A DNA stretch of 64,000 nt from Pelomonas sp963422775. Its GTDB lineage: Bacteria > Pseudomonadota > Gammaproteobacteria > Burkholderiales > Burkholderiaceae_C. Shown piece after piece: positions 33,954 to 43,097 of this stretch (its first letter is position 1; every line of letters starts with the position of its first letter). The position numbers and the translations under genes were made by a program. Location: positions 24,092 through 88,091 of the forward strand of contig CAUJSJ030000184.1 in assembly GCA_963422775.4 (NCBI GenBank), written 5' to 3'. A model generated the notes under the pieces. It was not told the origin of the DNA. It saw nothing but the letters and a program-made list of their open reading frames with translations, and ran no database searches.

Positions 33954-34415
33954 ATGGCCACGCTTTCCACCCCCACCGTCACCCTCGGCGCCACCAGCAA
34001 CGACAAGCGCGACGTGACCGTCGCCGGCACGATGACCTTCGACGCCAGCGACGTCGGCCGCACCTACCGGCTGGAGATCCAGCTCATGGGTGAAGACCTT
34101 GCCGCCGACAACCTGCCTTCCGGCGACACCGGTGCAGACGACCTGATCAGCAGCTTCATCTGGGTGAGCGGTGGCGTGCCACGCCCCTACCGCACGATCA
34201 CGGTGCAGGCCGCGGGCAACATCAATTTTTCCGAGAAGCGCGCGATCGAGACTTCCCGGCTCGACGAGGATGCCGGGCTGCAGAAGGTCGGCATGGCCGA
34301 CATCCACACCCCCGTCTTCATGCCGCGCGCCGACGAGGTCTACGCCCAGGTGACGCTGGGCACGGCGCCGGTCAGCAAGCGTTCGGCGACGGTGCAGGCC
34401 GGCATCGGCGTCTAA
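33954..34415 (+). CDS. Hypothetical beta-rich protein
   Basis: A 153-residue protein of unknown family, predicted to be a beta-sandwich (VTVAGTMTFDASDVGRTYRL, EIQLMGEDLAADNLP, AAGNINFSEKRAIET). No signal peptide. The start at 33954 has an AGGAG site; upstream are two hairpins. It converges with the chromate transporter gene; the two overlap by 4 bases. Confidence 0.58.
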   Translation: MATLSTPTVTLGATSNDKRDVTVAGTMTFDASDVGRTYRLEIQLMGEDLAADNLPSGDTGADDLISSFIWVSGGVPRPYRTITVQAAGNINFSEKRAIETSRLDEDAGLQKVGMADIHTPVFMPRADEVYAQVTLGTAPVSKRSATVQAGIGV

Positions 34416-34963
34416 ACGAAGCCGAGGGCGCCGAGAACGCCGCCGCCAAGCACCATCCAGACGAGGCCCAGCCTCGTCTTGAGCGTCAGTGCCACGGTGG
34501 CGACGATCAGCACCAGGGCGCCCCAGCGGTGCTCTTCGGCCCGCAGGAAGGGCAGGGCGAGCAGCCAGCCCGTGGCGATGATCAGCCCCAGGGTCAGCGG
34601 CATCAGGCCGGCCGAGAAGGCGCGCACGCTGATGCTGGCCCGGTTGGCCCGGGCCCAGCGCGTGGCCGTCAGCGTCAGCACGCTGGACGGCAGCATGATG
34701 CCGGCCATGGCCGCTGCCGCCCCGGGCATGCCGGCGACATTCCATCCCAGCACGGCGACAAACAGGATGTTGGGCCCTGGCGCGGCCTGCGCCAGCGCGA
34801 TGGATGAGGTGAACGAGGTTTCCGTCAGCCAGCCGGTCCTGTCGACGAGGAAGCGGTGCATTTCCGGCACCGTCGTGATCGCGCCGCCGATGGACAGCAG
34901 CGACAGCGTCAGGAAATGCAGGAAGAGGCTGAAGAGGTCGACGGTCATTTCAGCCTCAGCCAT
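34412..34963 (-). CDS. Chromate transporter half-protein (C-terminal-type)
   Basis: A 183-residue CHR-domain membrane protein (GGAITTVPEMHRFLVDRTGW, ALAQAAPGPNILFVAVLGWNV). Short CHR proteins usually work as pairs; its partner is encoded just upstream and overlaps it by 19 bases. Probable role: chromate or related oxyanion export. Confidence 0.85.
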   Translation of the reverse strand: MAEAEMTVDLFSLFLHFLTLSLLSIGGAITTVPEMHRFLVDRTGWLTETSFTSSIALAQAAPGPNILFVAVLGWNVAGMPGAAAAMAGIMLPSSVLTLTATRWARANRASISVRAFSAGLMPLTLGLIIATGWLLALPFLRAEEHRWGALVLIVATVALTLKTRLGLVWMVLGGGVLGALGFV

Positions 34964-35496
34964 GCGACCAGCATGCCGGTGCCGCCGAGCAGCGCCAGCA
35001 CCGTCACCAGCGGCCAGCGCAGCAGCCCGATCAGCACGAAGGCGGCGACGGCCAGGCCCATCGCCAAGGGGCGCCCCAGCGGGCTGGTCTTGAGTGCCGG
35101 CAGCAGCTTGATGCCCGTGGCCAGGATCAGCCCGGCCGACACGGCGCCCATGCCGCGCAGCGCGTTCACGGCCATCGGGTAGCGGGACAGTTCGCCGTAG
35201 AGCATGGCCAGACCCAGCACGATGACGGCGGGCGCGGCCAGCATGCCGGCCAGCGCCGCCACGGCGCCGCGCAGGCCGAAGAAACGGTCGCCCACCATCA
35301 TCGACAGGTTGACCACATTGGGCCCCGGCAGCACCTGGGCGATGGCCAGGGTCTCGACGAACTCTTCCTTGCTCATCCAGCCCAGGCGCTCGACCAGCTC
35401 CCGCTGCGCCACTGCCAGCACGCCGCCGAATCCCTGCAGCGCCAGGCGCGTGAACGCGAGGAAGAGGTGGGTGGGGGACTGCGGGCGGTTCAGCAC
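34945..35496 (-). CDS. Chromate transporter half-protein (N-terminal-type)
   Basis: A 183-residue CHR-domain protein with the diagnostic GFGGVLAVAQRELVERLGWMSKEEF and QVLPGPNVVNLSMMVGDRF. Forms a two-gene split ChrA with the next gene on the same strand. The TonB- and ExbBD-like genes are unrelated. Confidence 0.86.
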   Translation of the reverse strand: MLNRPQSPTHLFLAFTRLALQGFGGVLAVAQRELVERLGWMSKEEFVETLAIAQVLPGPNVVNLSMMVGDRFFGLRGAVAALAGMLAAPAVIVLGLAMLYGELSRYPMAVNALRGMGAVSAGLILATGIKLLPALKTSPLGRPLAMGLAVAAFVLIGLLRWPLVTVLALLGGTGMLVAWLRLK

Positions 35497-35503
35497 GGAG
35501 ACT

Positions 35504-36511
35504 TCAGCGGTGAACCTTGAACGCTTCCGGGTTGACGATGTTGGTCGGCTGCGCCTTGATGAAGTTCAGCACGTTGTCGAAGGCAGCGTCGAAATAGATC
35601 TCGTAGCTGTCCTGCTCGACATAGCCGATGTGCGGCGTGCAGACGGCGTTCTCCAGCCGCAGCAGCGGGTGGCCCTGCAGGATGGGCTCGGTCTCGAACA
35701 CGTCGATGGCGGCCATGCCGGGGCGGCCGCGGTTCAGCGCCGACACGAGGGCGCCTTCCGTGACGAGTTCGGCCCGCGAGGTGTTCACGAACAACGCCGT
35801 CGGCTTCATGCGGGCGAGGTCCTCGGGGGTGACGATGCCTCGCGTGGCATCGCACAGCCGCAGGTGCACGGACAGCACGTCGGCCTCGCCGAAGAAGGCC
35901 TCGCGGCTGGGCGCGGCCTGGTAGCCGTCGGCCTCGGCCTTCAGGCGCGAGGCCTCGCTGCCCCAGACCATGACCTGCATGCCAAAGGCGCGGCCGTAGC
36001 CGGCCACGAGCTGGCCGATCTTGCCGTAGCCCCAGATGCCCAGCGTCTTGCCGCGCAGCACCATGCCCACGCCGAAATTGGCCGGCATGGACGCCGCCTT
36101 CAACCCGGCCTGCTGCCAGGCGCCGTGCTTCAGGTTGCCGATGTACTGCGGCAGCCGGCGCATCGAGGCCATGATCAGCGCCCAGGTCAGCTCGGCCGGC
36201 GCCACCGGGCTGCCCACGCCCTCCGCCACCGCGATGCCCAGCCGTGTGCAGGCTTCCACATCGATGTGGCTGCCGACGCGGCCGGTCTGGGAGATCAGCT
36301 TGAGCTTGGGCAGCTTTTCGAGCAGCTGGCGCGGGAAGGCGGTGCGCTCGCGCACCAGCACCAGCACCTCGGCGTCGCGCAGTCGCACGGACAGCTGGCC
36401 GATGCCCTTGACCGTGTTGGTGAACACCTTGGCGTTCAGCGGCTCCAGCTTGGCCGCGCAGCGCAGTTTGCGCACGGCGTCTTGGTAGTCGTCGAGGATG
36501 ATGACGTTCAT
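35504..36511 (-). CDS. D-2-hydroxyacid dehydrogenase family protein
   Basis: A 335-residue NAD(P)-dependent dehydrogenase. Rossmann motif GIWGYGKIGQLVAGYGRAFG (about residues 150-170) and the catalytic Arg (NTSRAELV), Glu (DVFETEP) and His (CTPHIGY) of the family are present. Resembles phosphoglycerate dehydrogenase-like enzymes; the substrate is not certain. The ATG at 36511 begins the homology (MNVIILDDYQD). Confidence 0.86.
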   Translation of the reverse strand: MNVIILDDYQDAVRKLRCAAKLEPLNAKVFTNTVKGIGQLSVRLRDAEVLVLVRERTAFPRQLLEKLPKLKLISQTGRVGSHIDVEACTRLGIAVAEGVGSPVAPAELTWALIMASMRRLPQYIGNLKHGAWQQAGLKAASMPANFGVGMVLRGKTLGIWGYGKIGQLVAGYGRAFGMQVMVWGSEASRLKAEADGYQAAPSREAFFGEADVLSVHLRLCDATRGIVTPEDLARMKPTALFVNTSRAELVTEGALVSALNRGRPGMAAIDVFETEPILQGHPLLRLENAVCTPHIGYVEQDSYEIYFDAAFDNVLNFIKAQPTNIVNPEAFKVHR

Positions 36512-36671
36512 GGTCGGGGCTCGCGCGGGCGCCTGGAGGGCACCGAGGCCGCTGCGGCGTGCAGCGAACGCGAGCATGGCAGGGCTTCAGGTTTTGGGGC
36601 ATTGTGCCCCGGGGCGATGCAAGCCCACGGCGTGCTGGCTACCATCGGTTTCCCTCAATGGAGACCACCCG

Positions 36672-37181
36672 ATGACCCCCCTTTCCATGCACGCCGCCAG
36701 CGCCCCCGTCTTCGCCAAGATGCTGGGCAACATGCTCAACTGGCTGGAGGCCGCCAAGGCCCACGCCGAGGCCAAGAAGTTCTCCACCGACGTCTACCTG
36801 ACGCTGCGCCTGGCGCCCGACATGCTGCCCTTCACCAAGCAGATCCAGATCGCCAGCGACGCGGCCAAGGGCTGCATCGCCCGCCTGTCCGGCCAGGACG
36901 CGCCCAAGTTCGAGGACAACGAAGCCTCGCTGGACGAGCTGATCACGCGCATCAAGAAGACACAGGACTACGTGCTGTCCGTGCCGGCTGATGCCATCGA
37001 TGGCAGCGAGGGCCGCGAGATCACCATCCCGCGCCGCGCCGGCGACCCGCTGAAGTTAGACGGCTCGACCTATCTGCGCCATTTCGCGCTGCCCAACTTC
37101 TATTTCCACGCGACGACGACTTACGCCTTGTTGCGCCACGCCGGCGTGCCGCTGGGTAAATCGGACTACCTGGGGGGCTGA
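36672..37181 (+). CDS. DUF1993-family protein
   Basis: A 169-residue protein of the DUF1993 family (FAKMLGNMLNWLEAAKAHAE, RLAPDMLPFTKQIQIASDAA, RHFALPNFYFHATTTYALLR). These are four-helix-bundle proteins related to DinB-like folds, function unknown. The ATG at 36672 starts the homology. It is directly followed by an intergenic repeat element. Confidence 0.85.
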   Translation: MTPLSMHAASAPVFAKMLGNMLNWLEAAKAHAEAKKFSTDVYLTLRLAPDMLPFTKQIQIASDAAKGCIARLSGQDAPKFEDNEASLDELITRIKKTQDYVLSVPADAIDGSEGREITIPRRAGDPLKLDGSTYLRHFALPNFYFHATTTYALLRHAGVPLGKSDYLGG

Positions 37182-37187
37182 AATGAA

Positions 37188-37308
37188 GCCCCTCGGCCAA
37201 GGCGTACCTTGGCCGGTCCCCCGCGGGGACGGCGATGCTTGCGGCCTTGAGCCGCAAGCACATCGCCGGGACGGGCCGGCTTGGGAGCGGCCCGGCGCTT
37301 GGCCCGAA
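37188..37308. repeat. Intergenic multi-hairpin repeat, copy 1
   Basis: Contains four inverted repeats in a row: CGGCCAAGG/CCTTGGCCG (37194-37215), GTCCCC/GGGGAC (37216-37230), a long imperfect stem at 37231-37267, and GGGCCG/CGGCCC (37273-37293). About 95 bases (37214-37308) recur in the same orientation at 42903-42996 with about ten differences, some inside stems. It lies between DUF1993 and the GT41 gene. Confidence 0.8.
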
Positions 37309-37424
37309 TACTGAATCCAGCCCCCCGGGCGGGAAATGCTGCGCATTACGCGGCCTATTCCGCCGCCCAGATCCCGCGGCGCGGCTTGAAAATCGGGAGA
37401 ACATCCGCTCAAGCCGCCCGCCGC

Positions 37425-39290
37425 ATGGACATGTCGACGCCTCCCGCCGCCCAGCCTCAAGGCATTCAAGGCATTGCTCTCGTCGAGCAGTGGCTGGGCC
37501 TGGCCCGCAGCGGCCAATGGCCCCTGCCGCAAGTCATGGAAGCCGCCTCCCGCCTGCAGGCCGCCGGCGCGCTGGACGCGGCCGCGATGCTCTACCAAGC
37601 GTGGGTGGCCGCCACGGCCTCGCCGCTGCGCCACGTGGCCTGCTTCAACTGGGGCGCCATCCTCGGCGAGCTGCGCCGCCCCACCGAGGCCGAGACGGTC
37701 TACCGCATGGCGCTGGGCCTGGCGCCCAACTTCGCCCAGGCGCGCCTGAACCTGGGCCACCAGCTGGAGCACCAAGGCCGCGAGGAAGAGGCGCTGGCCG
37801 AGTGGCGCACCGTCTACGACAACGAGGCGCCCGAGAGCCTGGGTGCCGAGCCGCAGAGCCTGCGTCTGCACGCCTTCAACAACGCCGCGCGCCTGCTGGA
37901 GCAGCTCAAGCGCTACGACGAATCCGAAGCGCTGATGCGCCGCTCGCTGGAACTGGACCCGCGCCAGAGCGACGTCGCCCAGCATTACGTGCACATCCGC
38001 CAGAAGCAGTGCGCCTGGCCGGTCTACCAGACCTTCGGCGACGTCACGCACAACCACCTGCTGATGAGCACCTCGCTGCTCGGCATGTTGGACGAGAGCG
38101 ACGACCCCGCCCTGCAGCTGCTCACCGCCCAGCGCTTCGTGCTGGAGAAGGTCGCCAAGGTCACCGAGCCGCCGTTGCACAAGGGCCGCACCCGCGAGGG
38201 CAAGATCAAGATCGGCTACCTCTCCGGCGACCTGCACATGCACGCCGTGGGCCTGCTGACGGCCGAGCTCTACGAGCTGCACGACAAGAGCAAGTTCGAG
38301 GTCCACGCCTTCAGCTGGAGCCGTGAGGACGGCACGCCGCTGCGCGCCCGCATCAAGGCGGCGATGGACAGCTACACCTCGCTGCACGGCGTGCCCGACC
38401 GCCGCGCCGCCGAGCTGATTGCCGAGGCCGGCATCGACGTGCTGGTGGACCTGCAGGGCCTGACCAGCGGCGCGCGCGCCGGCATCCTGGCGTATCGCGG
38501 TGCGCCCATCCAGGTCAGCTACCTCGGCCTGCCGGCCACGTCGGCCATTCCCGGCGTGGACTGGATCCTGGCCGACCGCTTCGTGATGCCGCCCGAGTCG
38601 CTGCCGTATCACACCGAAAAGCCCATCTACCTGCCGCACAGCTACCAGGTCAGCGACCGCAAGCGCGTGGCCAGCACACCGCCCACGCGCACCGAGGCCG
38701 GCCTGCCGGAGGACGGCTTCGTCTTCTGCGCCTTCAACAACAACCACAAGATGAGCGAGCAGGTCTGGCGCTGCTGGATGCGCGTGCTGCGCCAGGTGCC
38801 CAAGAGCGTGCTGTGGCTGCTGGCCGACAACCCCTTCGCCAAGGCCAACCTCACCCGGGTCGCGGTGGAAGAGGGCATCGCGCCGGAGCGCCTCGTCTTC
38901 GCCGGCCGCGCCCAGCCGGTCGACTACCTGGCCCGCTTCCAGCTCGCCGATTTGTTCCTGGACACCTTCCCCTACAACGCCGGCACGACGGCCAGCGACT
39001 GCCTGTGGATGGGCACGCCCATCCTGACCCGCTCGGGCAAGACCTACATCTCCCGCATGGCTGGCAGCCTGCTCACGGCCGTGGGCCTGCCCGACCTCAT
39101 CACGACGACGATCGAGGAATACGAGCAGCGCGCCGTGCAGATCGGCATCCAGCCGGCCCGCGCGGCCTCCTACAAGCGCTACCTGGCCGAGCATGGCCAC
39201 AGCTCGCCGCTGTTTGACATTCCAGCCACCGTGCGCGACATAGAGCGTGAATTCGAGCGTCTGGCCCTAGAGGCTCGCGCCAAACCCTAA
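37425..39290 (+). CDS. TPR-containing O-GlcNAc transferase-like glycosyltransferase (GT41, SPINDLY family)
   Basis: A 621-residue protein: N-terminal helical TPR-like repeats (about residues 20-190; e.g. PTEAETVYRMALGLAPNFAQ, RYDESEALMRRSLELDPRQ) followed by the GT41 catalytic domain. Its two Rossmann-like lobes show KIKIGYLSGDLHMHAVGLLT (the conserved His region), VDLQGLTSGARAGILAYRGA, the FCAFNNNHKMSEQVWRCWMR region (aligned with the nucleotide-sugar Lys) and DLFLDTFPYNAGTTASDCLW. GT41 enzymes glycosylate Ser/Thr of cytosolic proteins. Its stop codon directly abuts the start of the type I secretion ABC gene, so the secreted substrate is a likely target. The ATG at 37425 or 37431 is the best start. 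Confidence 0.88.
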   Translation: MDMSTPPAAQPQGIQGIALVEQWLGLARSGQWPLPQVMEAASRLQAAGALDAAAMLYQAWVAATASPLRHVACFNWGAILGELRRPTEAETVYRMALGLAPNFAQARLNLGHQLEHQGREEEALAEWRTVYDNEAPESLGAEPQSLRLHAFNNAARLLEQLKRYDESEALMRRSLELDPRQSDVAQHYVHIRQKQCAWPVYQTFGDVTHNHLLMSTSLLGMLDESDDPALQLLTAQRFVLEKVAKVTEPPLHKGRTREGKIKIGYLSGDLHMHAVGLLTAELYELHDKSKFEVHAFSWSREDGTPLRARIKAAMDSYTSLHGVPDRRAAELIAEAGIDVLVDLQGLTSGARAGILAYRGAPIQVSYLGLPATSAIPGVDWILADRFVMPPESLPYHTEKPIYLPHSYQVSDRKRVASTPPTRTEAGLPEDGFVFCAFNNNHKMSEQVWRCWMRVLRQVPKSVLWLLADNPFAKANLTRVAVEEGIAPERLVFAGRAQPVDYLARFQLADLFLDTFPYNAGTTASDCLWMGTPILTRSGKTYISRMAGSLLTAVGLPDLITTTIEEYEQRAVQIGIQPARAASYKRYLAEHGHSSPLFDIPATVRDIEREFERLALEARAKP

Positions 39291-41654
39291 ATGCCCCGCC
39301 AGCACGATTCCTTCTTTGACGGCCAGCCCCAGGCGCCGGGGTTGCGCCTGGCCGCCAACGGCGAACCGGCCCCGGCGCCGGATCCGTTGGAGAACCTGAC
39401 CAACCAGCCCGCCGGCGACCCGCTGCTGCAGGCGCTGTCCTGGCTGACCGGCCACCACGGCAAGCCGCGCTCGCCCGATTCGCTACGTGCCGGCGCGCCG
39501 GTGGAGGGGCTGCTGACGCCGGATTCGGCCATCCGCGTCATGCGCGAGGCGGGCTACAACGCCGGCCTGCTGCGCAAGACCATCGACGACATCAACGGCC
39601 TGCTGCTGCCGGCCGTGCTGCTGCTGGGCGGTGGCGACGCCTGCGTGCTGGTGCGCCGCCTGGACGACCCCGCCGCCGTGGCGCCCGGCGCTTGCCGCTA
39701 CGAGGTCGTCTTCCCCGGCCCCGAAGCCGCGGCCGTGCCGGCCACGACGGCCGAGCTGGAGCCCGAGTACAGCGGCTTCATGCTGGCCGTGTCGCCCATC
39801 GAATCGGCGCCGGGCAAGAGCCCGGAATCCTCGCTGCTCAAGTTCGGCGACCAGGGCCTGTCCTCGCACTGGCTCTGGGGCACGCTCAAGCGCTTCACGC
39901 CCTACTACCGCGCATCCATGCTGGCGGCGCTGCTGTCCAACGTGCTGATGCTGGTGTCAGGCCTGGTCACGTCGGTCATCTACGACAAGGTCATCCCGCA
40001 CCAGGCCATGGTCACGCTGTGGACGCTGGCCGTCGGCGCCGGCGTGGCCCTGCTGTTCGACCTGTTTGCCCGCCAGCTGCGCTCCCACCTCATCGACCTG
40101 GCCGGCCGCAAGGCCGACCTCGTCATCGGCGCCAAGCTCTACCGCCAGACGCTGGGCGTGCGCATGGAACACAAGCCGGCGTCGGCCGGCGCCTATGCCG
40201 CCTACCTGGGCCAGGTCGAGATGGTGCGCGAGTTCTTCACCGGCGCCACGCTGTCGGCGCTGTCGGACCTGCCCTTCCTCGTCATCTTCATCGGCATGAC
40301 CTTCGTCATCGGGGGGCCGCTGGGCTGGGTGCTGGTGCTGGCCGTGCCGGTCATCATGGGCCTGTCCTGGGCCATCCAGGGGGCGCTGCGCCGCGCGATG
40401 CGCACCAACATGCAGGAGACGGCCGACTTGCACGGCACGCTGGTCGAGTCGCTCGAAGGCCTGGAAGACCTGAAGACCTCGGGCGCCGAGGGCCGCTTCC
40501 TGCGCCGCTACGAGCGCACCACCGCCATCGTGGCCGAAACCGCGCTGACCTCGCGCGCGCTGTCGAGCTGGAGCATGAACCTTTCCAGCACGCTGCAGCA
40601 GGCGGTCAACCTGATCATCCTGGTCTGGGGTGTCTACCTGATCCATGACGGCGTCATCAGCGCCGGCGCGCTGATCGGCTCGGTGATGTTCGCCAGCCGC
40701 GCGATCGCGCCGCTGGGCAGCCTCGTCAGCCTGGCCACGCGCTACCAGGGCGCGCGCGCGGCCATGATGGCGCTCAACCAGATGATGAACGCGCCGGTCG
40801 AGCGCGACAGCACACGCAACTACGTGCCCCTGTCCAACGTGACCGGCAAGGTTGCGCTGCATGACATCGGCTTCTCCTACCCGGCTGCGGCCACCTCCCA
40901 CGCCCAGACCACCGCCGAGGCCGCCGCGCCCAAAGTGCTGCGCAACGTGACGATGCGCATGGAGGCCGGCGAGCGCGTGGCCATCCTCGGTCGCATCGGC
41001 AGCGGCAAGTCCACCATCCTGCGCCTGCTGGGCGGCCTGTACCTGCCGACCGAGGGCATGGTCGAGGTCGACGGCATCGACCTGCGCCAGATCGACCCGG
41101 CCGAGTACCGCGCCCGCGTGGGCTTTGTCAGCCAGGAGCCGCGCCTGTTCCTGGGCACGCTGCGCGACAACGTGCTGATGGGCCGCTCGCATCTGGACGC
41201 CGGCCGCCTGGTCGAAGTCGCCAAGCTCACGGGGTTGGACCGCGTCGTCGCCGGCCACCCGATGGGCTGGGACCTGCCGGTGGGCGAGATGGGCCAGCTG
41301 CTGTCCGGCGGCCAGCGCCAGCTCGTGGCCCTGGCCCGTGCCCTGGTCACCAAGCCGCAGATCCTGCTGATGGACGAGCCCACCAGCTCCATGGACGCGC
41401 AGAGTGAAATGGCCTTCCTGCGGCAGCTGCGCGACGCGGCCGGCACGGCGACGCTGGTCGTCGTGACCCACCGCCCGGCCGTGCTGGAGCTGGTGCAGCG
41501 CATCGCCGTCGTCGACGGCGGTCGCGTCGTCATGGACGGCCCGCGCGACCAGGTGCTGGCGGCGCTGTCCGGCGTGCGCCCCGCCGCGCCTAGCGCCGAG
41601 GGCGTGCACATGCATCCCTCCGCCCAGCCCGTGCAGCGCAGCGCTTCCGTATGA
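39291..41654 (+). CDS. Type I secretion ABC exporter (LapB/LssB-type)
   Basis: A 787-residue inner-membrane transporter: an N-terminal C39-like domain (about 30-150; NQPAGDPLLQALSWLTGHHG, lacking the catalytic Cys at the expected place), six membrane helices (about 200-470) and an ATPase domain (about 510-760) with Walker A GRIGSGKST, signature LSGGQRQLVALAR and Walker B ILLMDEPTSS. The degenerate C39 domain is typical of exporters of giant RTX/BapA/LapA-like adhesins. It abuts the upstream GT41 gene and overlaps the downstream HlyD gene by 4 bases. Confidence 0.93.
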   Translation: MPRQHDSFFDGQPQAPGLRLAANGEPAPAPDPLENLTNQPAGDPLLQALSWLTGHHGKPRSPDSLRAGAPVEGLLTPDSAIRVMREAGYNAGLLRKTIDDINGLLLPAVLLLGGGDACVLVRRLDDPAAVAPGACRYEVVFPGPEAAAVPATTAELEPEYSGFMLAVSPIESAPGKSPESSLLKFGDQGLSSHWLWGTLKRFTPYYRASMLAALLSNVLMLVSGLVTSVIYDKVIPHQAMVTLWTLAVGAGVALLFDLFARQLRSHLIDLAGRKADLVIGAKLYRQTLGVRMEHKPASAGAYAAYLGQVEMVREFFTGATLSALSDLPFLVIFIGMTFVIGGPLGWVLVLAVPVIMGLSWAIQGALRRAMRTNMQETADLHGTLVESLEGLEDLKTSGAEGRFLRRYERTTAIVAETALTSRALSSWSMNLSSTLQQAVNLIILVWGVYLIHDGVISAGALIGSVMFASRAIAPLGSLVSLATRYQGARAAMMALNQMMNAPVERDSTRNYVPLSNVTGKVALHDIGFSYPAAATSHAQTTAEAAAPKVLRNVTMRMEAGERVAILGRIGSGKSTILRLLGGLYLPTEGMVEVDGIDLRQIDPAEYRARVGFVSQEPRLFLGTLRDNVLMGRSHLDAGRLVEVAKLTGLDRVVAGHPMGWDLPVGEMGQLLSGGQRQLVALARALVTKPQILLMDEPTSSMDAQSEMAFLRQLRDAAGTATLVVVTHRPAVLELVQRIAVVDGGRVVMDGPRDQVLAALSGVRPAAPSAEGVHMHPSAQPVQRSASV

Positions 41655-42850
41655 GCACGCTGACCAAGGAAGAAGGCATCTTCGTCAGTGCCATCCATGC
41701 TGCGCACATCGACGAACCGCTGCCGCGTGCCACCTGGGCGCTCTACTTGTTGTGCGCCGTCGTCGCCGTGGCCATCACCTGGTCGGCGCTGGCCAAGGTG
41801 GACGAGATCACCCGCAGCGACGGCCGCATCGTGCCGGACGGGCGCGAGCAGGTCATCGCCAGCCTGGACGCCGGCATCCTGCGCGAGCTGAAGGTGCGCG
41901 AAGGCCAGGAAGTGCAGGTCGGCGAGGAGCTGGCTTCGCTGGACCCCACCCGTGTCGAGGCGCAGCAGAACGAAGGCCAGGCCAAGCTGCTGTCGCTGAA
42001 GGCGGCGGCCGCGCGGCTGACCGCCGAAGCCAACGGCCGCGCCAGCGTGCAGTGGCCGGCCGACGTCGACCCCAAGGCCCGCTATGTGCAGGGCGAGGCC
42101 GAGTCCTTCGAGGCGCGCAAGCGCCTGCTGGACGAAGCCGTGGGCGCGATCAACCGCAGCCTCGGCATGATCTCCAAGGAGCTCAAGCTCGCGCAGGACA
42201 TGTCCAAGAGCGGGCTGATGAGCGACGTGGAAGTGATGCGGCTGAACCGCCAGGTCAACGAGATCCAGCAGCAGCGCGCCGAGCGGCTAAGCCGCTACCG
42301 CCAGGAAGCCAGCCAGGATCTGGTGCGCGTGCAAAGCGAGATGTCCCAGCTCGACGAGCAGATGGTGGTGCGCCAGGACGCGCTGACCCGCACGGTGCTG
42401 AAGTCGCCCGTGCACGGCGTCATCAAGAGCGTCAAGGCCGGCACCATCGGCGGCGTCATCGGCAGCGGCGCCCCCATCCTGGAGATCGCGCCCATCGGCC
42501 CGAAGGTGCTGGTGGAGGCCAAGATCAAGCCCAAGGACATCGGCTTCATCCGCCTGGGCCAGACGGCCGAGATCAAGCTGGCGGGCTATGACTTCAACAG
42601 CTTCGGCGGCCTGGAGGGCAAGGTCACCTACATGGGCCCTGACGTCATCACCGAGGGCGACAAGAGCGGTGAGGGCCACTACCGCGTCATCGTCACGTCC
42701 GAGCGCAACAACCTCAAGTACAAGGGCGAGAAGTTGCCCGTCATCCCTGGCATGCAGGCCGTTGTCGAGATCAAGACCGGCGAGCGCTCGGTGCTGAGCT
42801 ATCTGCTGCGGCCGATGATGAAGTCACAGGAAGCCCTGCGCGAGCGGTGA
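41651..42850 (+). CDS. Type I secretion membrane-fusion protein (HlyD family)
   Basis: A 399-residue periplasmic adaptor with one N-terminal anchor (WALYLLCAVVAVAITWSALA), the first lipoyl half (ASLDAGILRELKVREGQEVQ), a coiled-coil hairpin (about residues 110-240), and the second lipoyl/beta-barrel part (VLKSPVHGVIKSVKAGTIGG, EAKIKPKDIGFIRLGQ). It links the ABC exporter to the TolC-type porin. Start overlaps the exporter stop (ATGA). Confidence 0.92.
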   Translation: MSTLTKEEGIFVSAIHAAHIDEPLPRATWALYLLCAVVAVAITWSALAKVDEITRSDGRIVPDGREQVIASLDAGILRELKVREGQEVQVGEELASLDPTRVEAQQNEGQAKLLSLKAAAARLTAEANGRASVQWPADVDPKARYVQGEAESFEARKRLLDEAVGAINRSLGMISKELKLAQDMSKSGLMSDVEVMRLNRQVNEIQQQRAERLSRYRQEASQDLVRVQSEMSQLDEQMVVRQDALTRTVLKSPVHGVIKSVKAGTIGGVIGSGAPILEIAPIGPKVLVEAKIKPKDIGFIRLGQTAEIKLAGYDFNSFGGLEGKVTYMGPDVITEGDKSGEGHYRVIVTSERNNLKYKGEKLPVIPGMQAVVEIKTGERSVLSYLLRPMMKSQEALRER

Positions 42851-42902
42851 AACGGGCTGCCCCTCGCCCAGTCTTGCCGCGCTGAACGCGGGCAGGCCCG
42901 GT

Positions 42903-42996
42903 CGGTCCCCCGTGGGGACGGCGATGCTCTCGGCGTTGAGCCGCTCGCACATCGCCAACGGGGCCGGCTTGGGAGCGGCCCGGCGCTCGGCCCGAA
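42903..42996. repeat. Intergenic multi-hairpin repeat, copy 2
   Basis: Direct copy of the element at 37214-37308, keeping GTCCCC/GGGGAC (42905-42919), the GGCGATGC...ATCGCC outer stem (42920-42956) and GGGCCGGCTTGGGAGCGGCC C (42961-42981). It lies between the HlyD and TolC genes, so the two copies bracket the GT41-ABC-HlyD block. Confidence 0.8.
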
Positions 42997-43097
42997 AAAC
43001 GACTGAGCCGGCCTTGAGATAGCGGTGAACAAGGGCAGGTGCGCGCCTGCTTTTCGGCGCTTTGGCCGAGGGGGGCGGATGGTCTAGTGACGGGGCC

